DNA of 64,000 nt from the NCBI RefSeq assembly GCF_000970205.1, contig NZ_CP009512.1, positions 1,054,001 to 1,118,000 on the forward strand, written 5' to 3'. Below the pieces are notes generated by a model. That model was not told the DNA's origin. It saw only the letters and a program-made list of their open reading frames with translations, and ran no database searches. Source of the DNA: Methanosarcina mazei S-6. Lineage in GTDB: Archaea > Halobacteriota > Methanosarcinia > Methanosarcinales > Methanosarcinaceae. The first letter of the stretch is position 1; each line of letters opens with the position of its first letter. The translations under genes were made by a program, and so were the position numbers. Positions 55,124 through 63,379 of this stretch are shown piece after piece.

Positions 55124-56011
55124 TCATTCTTCTGCTAGTTGTTCAAAATAACTCTGGATAACACTTCTGTACCCTTCGGGAAGGTTCTCATAATAAGACT
55201 GAGAAGCGATGGCTTCAGGGTTATAGATATCCGACTGGATGAATGATTCGTTATTCTGTTCTCCTTCCTCCTGGCTAGTGAAGCCCTGACCTGCACCAGG
55301 AGGGATCTTCAGGTCTACATCCTTGCCCTCGACCACGATAACAGCCGGCTCTCCAAAAAGTTCACTGTTGTCCTGCGGGTCCGAGGAGGTCCCGCCGTTT
55401 TCCTCCACAGAAACAATGTCCGAATTCGATCCAGAGAAAGGAAGATTTTCAATCACTTCACTGAAGTCGGTAGGAGTTATATCTGTATGATAGTCTGTAA
55501 CCGCTATATATGTAGAACCAGAGCCTGTAAGCAACATCGCTCCAAGCCCTATTATTACCAATCTCTTATTCAAGAGGGATGAGGGTTTTATTGGCTTTAG
55601 ATCAATAATTACCCCACCGAGAAGATCCTTAACAATTATGTTTTCTTTATCCCTGTTATCGTATGCTGTCCTTAATCTTTCCTTAAGTGTTGGGAAATTT
55701 TCCTCGATAAGTTTTATGGCATCTTTTTTTTCTTTCCGCTTGTATCTAATGGCAGTAATTATTAGAGCAATAATTAGTTCTACAAGTATAATACCTAAAG
55801 TTTCAAACACAACCTTAAACCCTAGAATATCATATTTAATCCCAGTATAAGGTTCAAAAACACTAAATATCGAAAATATATCTTCCATATTAGTTAATGA
55901 AAAGATTATATACAAAGTAAGGAACGCTGTGACGAAATCAAACAGAGTGTATAATAGCCTGTAAACCCGAACTGCAGATTCATACTTTTTTATTGATATT
56001 TCAAGATCCAA
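55124..56011 (-). CDS. Membrane protein upstream of the MoxR operon, unknown
   Basis: A 295-aa protein: membrane helices at about 18-42, 62-87 and 150-168, a basic cytosolic region between the second and third (KRKEKKDAIKLIEENFPTLK, then RLRTAYDNRD), and an acidic outer C-terminal region (about 170-295, with DLKIPPGAGQGF). Similar proteins accompany archaeal MoxR/VWA clusters, which supports a shared complex, but no biochemical function is known to me. The 258-bp gap to moxR contains no further gene. Confidence 0.72.
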   Translation of the reverse strand: MDLEISIKKYESAVRVYRLLYTLFDFVTAFLTLYIIFSLTNMEDIFSIFSVFEPYTGIKYDILGFKVVFETLGIILVELIIALIITAIRYKRKEKKDAIKLIEENFPTLKERLRTAYDNRDKENIIVKDLLGGVIIDLKPIKPSSLLNKRLVIIGLGAMLLTGSGSTYIAVTDYHTDITPTDFSEVIENLPFSGSNSDIVSVEENGGTSSDPQDNSELFGEPAVIVVEGKDVDLKIPPGAGQGFTSQEEGEQNNESFIQSDIYNPEAIASQSYYENLPEGYRSVIQSYFEQLAEE

Positions 56012-56075
56012 ATCATCACATCGCGCAAACTTTACTAAGTTTTTTAAGGTATTTAACCATTTTTAATCTTTCCGT

Positions 56076-57032
56076 TCACTTCTTGAAAGCTGGATAGGAA
56101 CCCAGTACCTTTAATGTGCTGGACCTTGATTTCTTACTAGCTTTTGATTTTATATCTTCTAAGGCATCTTTTATAAGCACATCGCTTATGTTTCCTTCAA
56201 GGTCGATATAGAAGTAGTAATCCCCCAGCTCTTTTTTAGAAGGTCTTGATTCTATTTTTGTAAGGTTGATCCCTCTTTTTGCAAAAAATCCCAGAGGCTC
56301 GTATAAAGCACCTGGCCTGTCTTTTTCCAGATATACTATAAGAGACGTTTTGAATGCATAAGAACTGGAATTTTCTGTTCCGGTTTCCGTTTCAGAACAT
56401 AACTTATGCTCTGCATTCCTGCCGAAAACTGTGTTCAATTTTTCACCGGAATCTGCTTTTCCCTTAATTTTCCCGGATAAAACTTTTTCTCCGCCCCTGA
56501 CCACAATAAAGCGTGTATGGTTTTCTTTCCTGTCCTGAACATTTGAGAGCAGGATTTTGAGCCCGTAACGTTCCGCAGCTTCAGGAGACGCAATTGCTGC
56601 CATTTCCTCAAACTCTCCTGCCAGCCGGGCTGCGTGGGAAGTGCTGCCCGTACTCCTGAGTTCAGCTTCAGGAAAATGTGTCTTCAGGAAATGCCTGCAC
56701 TGGGCAAGCCCCTGGGGGTGGGAAAGAATAACCCTGATCTTCTCAGGCTCGCCTTTAGAAAGGAGGCAGTGCTCGATTTTGACGACTATTTCTCCAATAA
56801 TGACAGCCTCGTTTTCAAGAAGGAGGTCAAGAGTGACTCCTACGGAACCTTCGATGGAGTTTTCTACAGGGACTACTGAGATATCTGTTTTCCCTCCCAC
56901 TGCAGCCAGAAAAGCATCTTCTATATCTGCGAAGTAGTGAAACTCTGCGCCCCTCAGCCCATTTTTCCGAGCCCATAATTTTGCAGCCCTTTCCGAATAA
57001 GAGCCTTCCGGCCCCATGACGCCTATAATCAT
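56076..57032 (-). CDS. pheA: Prephenate dehydratase
   Basis: Converts prephenate to phenylpyruvate in phenylalanine synthesis. The catalytic domain starts MIIGVMGPEGSYSERAAKLW and has VVPVENSIEGSVGVTLDLLL plus the KENHTRFIVV (TRF) motif. The C-terminal ACT domain (about 225-305) has SLIVYLEKDRPGALYEPLGF and KIESRPSKK, the phenylalanine-binding ESRP. ATG 57032 gives 318 aa and the family start; the longer frame to 57140 would add hairpin-rich leader DNA. About 55 extra residues link the two domains (KGKADSGEKLNTVFGRNAEH onward). Confidence 0.92.
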   Translation of the reverse strand: MIIGVMGPEGSYSERAAKLWARKNGLRGAEFHYFADIEDAFLAAVGGKTDISVVPVENSIEGSVGVTLDLLLENEAVIIGEIVVKIEHCLLSKGEPEKIRVILSHPQGLAQCRHFLKTHFPEAELRSTGSTSHAARLAGEFEEMAAIASPEAAERYGLKILLSNVQDRKENHTRFIVVRGGEKVLSGKIKGKADSGEKLNTVFGRNAEHKLCSETETGTENSSSYAFKTSLIVYLEKDRPGALYEPLGFFAKRGINLTKIESRPSKKELGDYYFYIDLEGNISDVLIKDALEDIKSKASKKSRSSTLKVLGSYPAFKK

Positions 57033-57099
57033 CCGAAGGTTAATTGGGGGGATGGTAATAATAATTTTTGATAGCACCCCAATTGCGCTTCGGGATCGC

Positions 57100-57142
57100 A
57101 TGAAATCGAAGATTTCATAGGAGTTGTGATTTAATCGCAACA
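57100..57142. promoter_or_regulatory. Two adjacent small hairpins upstream of pheA
   Basis: ATGAAATC-GAA-GATTTCAT (57100-57118) and GTTGTGATT-T-AATCGCAAC (57123-57141, one mismatch) lie 68-110 nt before the pheA start. Further upstream, CACTCGCTTCGCTCGCTCAAGC and GACTAATTGA match the 133-bp repeat at 59401. They may be part of the pheA leader or the end of the TrmB-type gene transcript. Confidence 0.5.
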
Positions 57143-57243
57143 GTACGCGGTCTGTTTCACTCGCTTCGCTCGCTCAAGCAGACTAATTGATGGGTTATGA
57201 CAGTGAGCTTAGCTCAAGAGGACGAATTTGTGAGTAATTAAAG

Positions 57244-58086
57244 TTAATTTTTCCCCGGATTCTGTTTATCTTCCAGTTCTTCCTGAAGGTCAAGTTTCTC
57301 GCCGGCGTTCCAGAGAAGGTCGAACTCTTCTTTCAGGTTTTTTGCAAGACCGCTATCCCGGACTTTTACGACTGAAAGTACCCTGTCACGGTCTGTGGGA
57401 TGGGGCTGGAAAAGAACAACTATGCTATCGTCAACGATTCCGAAGCAGGAATTGGAGTTCTGGACCAGCCTGATATCAAGGCCTTTTTTCAATTTTTCGA
57501 GAATTTCTCCCTCCTGATGGGAAAGCACGGAGGCAAGGGCCATAAAACGCGGGGAAATCATCAATTTGATCCGGACACCCCTGTCAATAGCCTTTGTGAT
57601 TTCCGGAAGCAGGTAGAAGACGATGGAAATTCCGAAAACGGGAGGGAGGACACATACCGATTTTTTGACTTCACTGTAAATAGAAACGGCAAATTTTTTA
57701 ATTTCAGATTCTGTGATAGCGGTTGTCCAGAAGAATTCATCTTTTCTTTTTTGAGTGGGGACCGCTTTCAATACCGATTTTGCCTCTTCTACAGAGCTTT
57801 TTAAAAATGCCATTTCTCTTTCGACTTCGGCTTTTCTCCTCTCAAAAAAAGTATCAAGAGCAAGTTCAGGGTCAACAGCCCTGAACTTTTTGGGCCTTGA
57901 AGCCTGGACTTCCACAAAACCCTTTCCTGCCAGGGACTCAAGGACAGAATAGATTTTTCCGTAGGGCACCTCAGAATCCCTGTAGATGTCACTTGCTTCG
58001 GAAACACCTAGCTTCAACAGAGAAAGGTAGGCAGCCGCTTCATAAGCATTAAGACCAACTTCCTGCAGGAGCTGTTCATTCTGCAT
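57244..58086 (-). CDS. TrmB-family transcriptional regulator
   Basis: A 280-aa regulator. Residues 1-75 form the TrmB-type winged helix (LQEVGLNAYEAAAYLSLLKL, SEVPYGKIYSVLESLAGKGF), followed by a coiled coil (FFERRKAEVEREMAFLKSSV). The C-terminal sensor domain at about 115-260 resembles the phospholipase-D-like effector-binding module of TrmB relatives (RGVRIKLMISPRF, FGIVDDSIVVLF). It may respond to sugars or other small ligands. The gene is co-oriented with pheA, but the gap and repeats suggest separate units. Confidence 0.87.
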   Translation of the reverse strand: MQNEQLLQEVGLNAYEAAAYLSLLKLGVSEASDIYRDSEVPYGKIYSVLESLAGKGFVEVQASRPKKFRAVDPELALDTFFERRKAEVEREMAFLKSSVEEAKSVLKAVPTQKRKDEFFWTTAITESEIKKFAVSIYSEVKKSVCVLPPVFGISIVFYLLPEITKAIDRGVRIKLMISPRFMALASVLSHQEGEILEKLKKGLDIRLVQNSNSCFGIVDDSIVVLFQPHPTDRDRVLSVVKVRDSGLAKNLKEEFDLLWNAGEKLDLQEELEDKQNPGKN

Positions 58087-58251
58087 ATTGGAATCTGGGA
58101 TTTAATATCTTAAAACAGTTTCGAAAAAAGATACGCATAAGATGCAGAAATGCTGATTCTTATGCAAAAAACGTTTTTTCGGTCGGAAATTTCCGGAAAA
58201 ATGTTCAGGTCTGAAGCGGCTTTAGTTTATGCTTTTAGTTTTATTCCTATT

Positions 58252-58614
58252 TTATTTGAGTAATTTCAATGCGTCTCTGCAGGCTGCTACGGCAGGGGCT
58301 CCCGAGGTTATGAATATCACATCCATAACTTCCATTATTTCCTCTTTGGTAGCACCGTTCTTGAGGGCGCTCTGCATCTGTACAACGGTACATCTTTCAC
58401 ACTGCTTGGATGCAACTACTGCAAGCGCTATCAGAATCTTGACTTTTGCGGGCAGGGCGCCATCTGACAGCAGTTTTTTGTTGCATCTGTTATATTTTTT
58501 CAGGGAATCGCTGTCAAGGCATCCAAGTATCTCAAGAATGTGCGGAGTAAAACCCAGTTTCTCACTCATACTTTCCAGTAATTCTTCATGTTCAAGGTCT
58601 CTGTGTTCTTCCAT
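58252..58614 (-). CDS. Carboxymuconolactone decarboxylase / AhpD-like protein
   Basis: A 120-aa all-helical protein with the AhpD-type active site: [20 protein letters not shown] holds CxxC and is followed by the usual [20 protein letters not shown]. Members are thiol-dependent peroxidase partners or small decarboxylases; the CxxC favours a redox role. GGGGGTTAACA lies just before the ATG. It is divergent from the hemerythrin gene, another protein linked to oxygen or oxidant exposure. Confidence 0.88.
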   Translation of the reverse strand: MEEHRDLEHEELLESMSEKLGFTPHILEILGCLDSDSLKKYNRCNKKLLSDGALPAKVKILIALAVVASKQCERCTVVQMQSALKNGATKEEIMEVMDVIFITSGAPAVAACRDALKLLK

Positions 58615-58784
58615 ATTTGTTAACCCCCAGTTTGATGTTACATTAAAATCTATATGCTTATTATTTATCTATTCCTGAAGCTCTGAAATTAGAACTTACA
58701 AAAAAGCAGGCAGCAGGAGAATAAACATAACCGGATATCCGAAAGAAGCCGGGTTTCAAATTACTGGAAAATGGTGGGGAAAAT

Positions 58785-59339
58785 ATGAGGCCAACAGACG
58801 ATCTGAGAGAAGAACACAGGGCTGTCGAACTGATGCTGGAAATACTTGACAGCGTATGCACGAATATAGAGTCAGGAAAAAGTGTTGAACAGGAGCATCT
58901 TGAGAAACTCGTGGAGTTCATGAGAATATTCGTTGATAAATGCCATCACACAAAGGAAGAGGCTCATCTTTTTCCTGAAATGGTAAAGAGAGAAATTCCA
59001 GGCACAGGAGAACTAATTGATTCTCTTTTGAAGGAACATAACCAGGCAAGGGAATATGTCGGCAGGATAGAAAAAACGGTTTCCGGAAAGGAATGGGATA
59101 AAAAAGGTTCTGGAATAGTTGAGAACTCAAGGGCATATATTCAACTTCTGGCGCAGCATATCGAGAAAGAGAATAATGGCCTTTTCCCAAAAGCTGACGC
59201 ATACCTTGATTCGGGAGTCCAGAAAGAGTTACTTGACTCTTTTGAACGTGTAGAAGATGAAGAAATAGGTGCAGGCAAGCATGAAAAATTCCACCTGCTC
59301 CTGCACGAGCTCAAAGATATATATTTAAAGTCCGCGTGA
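58785..59339 (+). CDS. Hemerythrin-domain (HHE) protein
   Basis: A 184-aa four-helix protein. Metal-ligand motifs occur in the order LREEHRAVELML, KCHHTKEEAHLFPEMVKR, LLKEHNQAREYVGR and LAQHIEKENNGLFPKA, a hemerythrin-like di-iron site. Such proteins bind O2, NO or store iron in anaerobes. There is no signal sequence. GGTGGGG lies about 8 nt before the ATG. Confidence 0.92.
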   Translation: MRPTDDLREEHRAVELMLEILDSVCTNIESGKSVEQEHLEKLVEFMRIFVDKCHHTKEEAHLFPEMVKREIPGTGELIDSLLKEHNQAREYVGRIEKTVSGKEWDKKGSGIVENSRAYIQLLAQHIEKENNGLFPKADAYLDSGVQKELLDSFERVEDEEIGAGKHEKFHLLLHELKDIYLKSA

Positions 59340-59400
59340 AATCTCGCCCTAGTCCCGTCTCGGGAGGTCGGTGTCCTTTCCGCCTCGAATCGCGCCTCGG

Positions 59401-59915
59401 GAGGACGGTGTCCTTTTCGCTCGCTTTGCTCTCTCAAGAGGACTAATTGACATATTTATGAATCAGCCGTGAATCAAACGTGGAAGGCATCGAGTACAAA
59501 CCCACATGCTCTCCATCCCGAGTTCCTTCTCGGGAGGACGGTGTCCTTTTCGCTCGCTTTGCTCTCTCAAGAGGACTAATTGACATATTTATGAATCAGC
59601 CGTGAATCAAACGTGGAAGGCATCGAGTACAAACCCACATGCTCTCCATCCCGAGTTCCTTCTCGGGAGGACGGTGTCCTTTTCGCTCGCTTTGCTCTCT
59701 CAAGAGGACTAATTGACATATTTATGAATCAGCCGTGAATCAAACGTGGAAGGCATCGAGTACAAACCCACATGCTCTCCATCCCGAGTTCCTTCTCGGG
59801 AGGACGGTGTCCTTTTCGCTCGCTTTGCTCTCTCAAGAGGACTAATTGACATATTTATGAATCAGCCGTGAATCAAACGTGGAAGGCATCGAGTACAAAC
59901 CCACATGCTCTCCAT
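59401..59915. repeat. 133-bp tandem repeat, three full units and one partial
   Basis: Units start at 59401, 59534, 59667 and 59800, with the last matching to 59915; they look identical. On -, each contains CCCGAGAAGGAACTCGGG (6-bp hairpin), then the last 17 codons of the neighbouring ferredoxin gene from MESMWVCTRCLPRLIHG to stop, then TTCATAAATATGTCAATTAG and a GC-rich tract. The rightmost unit is the actual gene end, so the array grew by duplication of that 3' end. A diverged copy of the tract lies at 59355-59400. Not CRISPR: no spacers. Confidence 0.95.
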
Positions 59916-60230
59916 ATTGTGTCTGAGGGGCATGAGGTAGTGGGTGTCTTCTCCTGCGCCGCACTGGAAGCAGTGGATTGACAGGTCCTGTTTTTTTGGC
60001 TGGGACTCGGCTTTTTCCCTGTTGAATTCGACTGTATGTCTTTCTTCAATAGAAAGAGCTCCTTCGGGACAGATACCGATGCAGTAGCCCATACCGTCGC
60101 AGAGTTCTTCGGATACGACTTTTGCTTTTCCGTTGATTATCTGGATAGCGCCTTCTGCACAGGGTGCAACGCATTTTCCGCATCCTGTGCATTTTTCCTC
60201 ATCAATTTTAATAATCATTCGTTTTACCAT
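59862..60230 (-). CDS. Ferredoxin-like protein with C-terminal CxxC pair
   Basis: A 122-aa protein. Two [4Fe-4S] motifs, CTGCGKCVAPC (about 14-24) with partner Cys-Pro-like residues, and CDGMGYCIGICP near 44-55, indicate a ferredoxin in which GMG replaces the usual xxC spacing. The C-terminal part has CFQCG and VCTRC about 25 residues apart, a likely rubredoxin/zinc-type site. GGGGGTT lies 7 nt before the ATG. The last 17 codons lie within the first unit (on this strand) of the 133-bp array. It is likely an electron carrier or redox-complex subunit. Confidence 0.85.
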   Translation of the reverse strand: MVKRMIIKIDEEKCTGCGKCVAPCAEGAIQIINGKAKVVSEELCDGMGYCIGICPEGALSIEERHTVEFNREKAESQPKKQDLSIHCFQCGAGEDTHYLMPLRHNMESMWVCTRCLPRLIHG

Positions 60231-60304
60231 GAAAATTAACCCCCTTGGTGTTTATGCATTTAAGGAAAAATTATTTGAGAATGGAGCAGTTCAGGCATGT
60301 ATCA

Positions 60305-60766
60305 TCAGGTGTCTGTTAGGAATAGCTGCCGTTTGAAATCCGGCAAATAGCCTTCCCTGTACAGGACGTTTTTGTAATCGTCTATTAATTTGCTCATTTT
60401 ACAGGTATATTTTATGAAGTCTGCACCCACATCTCCTTTAAACAATATTCTTTCTGCTTTCTCCAGAAGCTCCGGATAAATGAATACCAGTTCTTCTTTA
60501 GTGTGCAAAAAGAGGGCAGAAAAATCCCTGTGAATGCCCATGCTCCTTTTTAAGAGTTCTGTATTTAATATATCTTCTGAAATATAGTGCTTAAATTTCA
60601 GATACGCATTAAAGTTAGCTATATTCTGATTTAGAGAGTTCAGGATCAAATATAGCATGCTGTCGGTTTTAGGAAGGGGAAGGTCCTGGAGCTCGGGGTC
60701 TGCGCCTTCATAGATTTCTTCTTCTCCCGAATTGCTGCCCCTATCCTGTGATGTATTATTGTCCAT
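60305..60766 (-). CDS. Uncharacterised helical protein
   Basis: A 153-aa protein with an acidic disordered start (NTSQDRGSNSGEEEIYEGAD) and a helical core (about 40-150, YLILNSLNQNIANFNAYLKF and HTKEELVFIYPELLEKAERI). No cysteine motif, signal or membrane segment is found. ATG 60766 follows GGGTGAT; the frame stays open to 60835 but without a site. I do not recognise the family. It is co-oriented with the ferredoxin gene 74 bp downstream, so they may form one transcript. Confidence 0.65.
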   Translation of the reverse strand: MDNNTSQDRGSNSGEEEIYEGADPELQDLPLPKTDSMLYLILNSLNQNIANFNAYLKFKHYISEDILNTELLKRSMGIHRDFSALFLHTKEELVFIYPELLEKAERILFKGDVGADFIKYTCKMSKLIDDYKNVLYREGYLPDFKRQLFLTDT

Positions 60767-60978
60767 TTTATCACCCGGTATACACTTAACTTGGATTCTC
60801 GTCCTGAAATTTGCATTTTCAGTCTGTTGTCCCAAATATTATTTTTTCAATCAGAAAGCGGTTTTTGCCGGTCAGAGCTGATTTTTCAGGCAGTTTTTTG
60901 ATAATGACATTTTTAGTGGTGAATTCCTTTTATGATAAGTTCCTTTTAGTGGTGAACTCCTTTTAGTGGTAGTCCCTT

Positions 60979-61323
60979 TCAGTGGTGAGTTCCTTCAACC
61001 ACTTTTATGCCTGCATCCTGAATTGTCTTTCTGATGGTATCTATATTTGGACATCTGGGATAGCTATCCTCCATTAACATGCAGGAACTCAGGTGCACCA
61101 CATCAGGGTTATGTTTTTTTAGAGCTTTTAGGAGGCGGTAAACCCTCCTGCCAGAGCAGCCTCCACATGTGAAGAAAGCAATCATCTGAGCTTTTTCGTC
61201 ATATTCCTTGAAGTATGACTTTCTCTCATTGAAGGCTTTGAAGCATCCCACTCCAGGGCAGGCTTCCGAGACGATATCACAGCGTATGACTGCGATTTTT
61301 ATTGGCTTTGTCTCCTCAGTCAC
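60979..61323 (-). CDS. CGGC-domain protein
   Basis: A 114-aa protein with the CGGC motif in MIAFFTCGGCSGRRVYRLLK at about 47-66, and additional Cys in VIRCDIVSEACPGVGCFKAF, SSCM and RCPN. The CGGC family is common in methanogens and anaerobic bacteria and is thought to bind metal or a cluster; its function is not established. The upstream 60836-60978 segment holds a short direct repeat (TTTTAGTGGTGAATTCC, several copies) and no gene. Confidence 0.85.
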   Translation of the reverse strand: MTEETKPIKIAVIRCDIVSEACPGVGCFKAFNERKSYFKEYDEKAQMIAFFTCGGCSGRRVYRLLKALKKHNPDVVHLSSCMLMEDSYPRCPNIDTIRKTIQDAGIKVVEGTHH

Positions 61324-61360
61324 TTTTTGACAGCCCTTTGATGAACTTAAATCTCGAATC

Positions 61361-61699
61361 TCACAGCAGGCGAGTGGACTCAGTCTGCCTCGGTGCTTTT
61401 ACCACAAGTACCCTGAAGATTCCGTCCCCGGGGTTCAGGAGGCGGTGGGGAATTTTTGCAGGGCTTTCGATCAGCATGTCTCTGCTTACTTCTTCCTGTT
61501 CATCCCCTATCTCAACCACGCCTTTTCCTTCGAGAATATAGAAAAAAACATCGACTGGTGTGATATGCTTTTTTAAGGCTTCCCCTGGCTTGAGTTCGAT
61601 ATGTACTGCCTGGGCATTTTCCCTATCATAGAGCATCCTTACGCTCACATTGTGAGGATTGGGTTTTTCCGGCGAAGATTTCATCTCAATAACATTCAT
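61361..61699 (-). CDS. Cupin-domain protein
   Basis: A 112-aa single cupin: AVHIELKPGEALKKHITPVD (first motif, with a His), VFFYILEGKGVVEIGDEQEE, and IPHRLLNPGDGIFRVLVV (second motif His). Metal ligands are plausible but reduced. ATG 61699 is chosen because GGGGAGAG is 5 nt upstream. It is 37 bp from the CGGC gene on the same strand, probably one operon. The substrate is unknown. Confidence 0.85.
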   Translation of the reverse strand: MNVIEMKSSPEKPNPHNVSVRMLYDRENAQAVHIELKPGEALKKHITPVDVFFYILEGKGVVEIGDEQEEVSRDMLIESPAKIPHRLLNPGDGIFRVLVVKAPRQTESTRLL

Positions 61700-61906
61700 A
61701 TGACTCTCCCCTTTGACCATTTATGTTTGTTTTTCTACTGTATTTTTCAGAGTGCCCTTATTTTTTAGCCGGGCACTGATTTATCCAGTATATACATACT
61801 GGCATCCGTTTCATATATGCCTGACCACTACAAACTTGTTGAACAGGTCTGCAGACCAGATTTTTCATTGGAATTCAGCTCTGGCAGGAGACCTGAGGAT
61901 CTTGAC

Positions 61907-61937
61907 CTCAAGCCCCGTTTTCTTTTAGGGGCTTGAG
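61907..61937 (-). terminator. Perfect 10-bp hairpin downstream of the siroheme gene
   Basis: CTCAAGCCCC (61907-61916) pairs with GGGGCTTGAG (61928-61937) across an 11-nt loop. It is about 94 nt past the stop of the gene at 62031-62690 and about 200 nt before the cupin gene, so it may end the former transcript. The rest of 61700-62030 has no gene. Confidence 0.6.
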
Positions 61938-62030
61938 ATTATGGAGGAAACAAATTACACAGTTGCCAGCGGCCAAACAATGATATCAGAGCCCTTTACT
62001 CCACTTCAAATCAAATGATTTGCCAGTAAG

Positions 62031-62690
62031 TTACAGCCCAACCTGCTTTTTGAACTCGTCCAGACCCATATCTTCAATAAACCTTCCAAGCCTCTTTTTT
62101 GTGCCGGAATTTTTATAGAAATTAAGGATTCTGTCCACGATTTCAAGGGCATCGTCTTCGGAAAGGTCTTTTGCTACGACCTGGGCAAGCCTGGGGACTG
62201 CAGCAGCAGAGCCGCCTACCATCAGGTTGTATCCCTTCGCAGTGCCCATCAACCCTATGTCCTTAATAGCAGGTTCTGCGCATGAGTTCGGACAACCGCT
62301 AACGCCGATTTTCAATTTTGAAGGCATGGACATCCCGTGATATTTCTCGTCCAGTTTGAGTCCCAGGCCTACAGCATCCTGTTTAGCCTGCTTGCAGAAA
62401 GTTGTCCCGGGACAGAATTTAATGCTTCTAACACAGAGCCCTATGGCTGCACCGGGTTTTATTCCAAGGTCAGCCCAGGCATTATCCAGGTCCTCTTCTT
62501 TCAGGCCTACTATTGCAATCCTCTGTGCAGAGGTCGCTTTCAGGGCAGCTGCCCCGTACTTTTTCGCAACTTCACCGATTTTGATAAGAGTATCGGGGTC
62601 TACGATTCCTCCCGGGAGGTGGGGAGCTATTGTGTATGTCTCACGGTCTCTCTGAACGATTGCGCCTTTTTCCGGTAAATTGTCTTTCAC
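62031..62690 (-). CDS. Small sulfite-reductase-like siroheme/[4Fe-4S] protein 1
   Basis: A 219-aa protein of the nitrite/sulfite reductase ferredoxin-like type. An N-terminal half domain (TYTIAPHLPGGIVDPDTLIK) precedes the cluster/siroheme motif CPGTTFC (C-x5-C, near 94-100) and GVSGCPNSCAEPAIKDIGLM (C-x3-C). These are the small Dsr-like proteins of methanogens, whose reaction is not established. The gene is divergent from an HxlR regulator, and a paralogue lies on the other side of that regulator. Confidence 0.88.
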   Translation of the reverse strand: MKDNLPEKGAIVQRDRETYTIAPHLPGGIVDPDTLIKIGEVAKKYGAAALKATSAQRIAIVGLKEEDLDNAWADLGIKPGAAIGLCVRSIKFCPGTTFCKQAKQDAVGLGLKLDEKYHGMSMPSKLKIGVSGCPNSCAEPAIKDIGLMGTAKGYNLMVGGSAAAVPRLAQVVAKDLSEDDALEIVDRILNFYKNSGTKKRLGRFIEDMGLDEFKKQVGL

Positions 62691-62897
62691 GGTTGATCCT
62701 TTCTCCTTGGATGTATAATGAAGTTTTACAGTGTGCTGACCTGCCAGGCAGCTTACAATAAATCAGGCAGGTCTCCAGGCTTTCGCTCAATAATTCGTAA
62801 ATGCAGCCAGATATTATTATAAGAGCAAGCCCGGACTGTGTGCTTAATAGAGTCATGACAGTTTAAAGGATTTTATTATAAATTACTGTTTTATAAT

Positions 62898-62943
62898 AGT
62901 ATCCTTTTGATACCAGTATATTAGAGATACTAATTTATATATC
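62898..62943 (+). promoter_or_regulatory. Palindromic operator candidate and TATA box of the HxlR gene
   Basis: GTATC (62899-62903) and GATAC (62909-62913) form an inverted repeat, and AGTATC (62898) with GATACT (62926-62931) an outer one. TTTATATATC at 62934-62943 is a TATA box about 27 nt before ATG 62966, predicting an almost leaderless mRNA. The placement fits autoregulation and control of the divergent gene. Confidence 0.55.
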
Positions 62944-62965
62944 AGACAGTTTCTATCTTTATACC

Positions 62966-63322
62966 ATGAAAGACTGCACAGTCTACAAGACCATGAATAT
63001 TATCGGGAAAAGGTGGACAATTCATATCCTCCTTGAGCTGCACAAAGGAGAGAAAAAAGAAAAGCGTTTCAATGAGCTGAAAAGAAAACTCGGATACATA
63101 ACTCCAAAAATCCTTTCGGAAAGGCTTACAGAGCTTGAGAATGAAGGTCTGATTGCAAAAAAAATTGATGATTCTACAAACCCTCCGAAGTCAGAATATT
63201 ACCTTACTGAAAGCGGAAATGATTTTGTAAAAATAATACAGGCAATAAAACGCTGGGGGTTAAAATGGAAATTCCAGAATGAAGAGTGCGAGAGATTGGT
63301 TTGCAAGTACTGTGAGCATTAA
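62966..63322 (+). CDS. HxlR-family transcriptional regulator
   Basis: A 118-aa winged-helix protein: CTVYKTMNIIGKRWTIHILL (typical HxlR start with Cys4 and KRW), YITPKILSERLTELENEGLI as recognition region, and SEYYLTESGNDFVKIIQAIK. Cys4 and the C-terminal cysteines (ECERLVCKYCEH) could sense redox state or metal, as in related YodB/HypR proteins; that is inference. It lies between two sulfite-reductase-like genes, divergent from the first and convergent with the second, so it is probably their regulator. Confidence 0.88.
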   Translation: MKDCTVYKTMNIIGKRWTIHILLELHKGEKKEKRFNELKRKLGYITPKILSERLTELENEGLIAKKIDDSTNPPKSEYYLTESGNDFVKIIQAIKRWGLKWKFQNEECERLVCKYCEH

Positions 63323-63379
63323 AAGCAAAAACATGAAAAAAGAGAAAAATGAGGGAAAAAACCGAGGAAAGAATGCTTT

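Noticed and set aside
59401-59915. CRISPR-like array
   Set aside because: Units of 133 bp follow directly without unique spacers; the sequence is the end of a coding gene.
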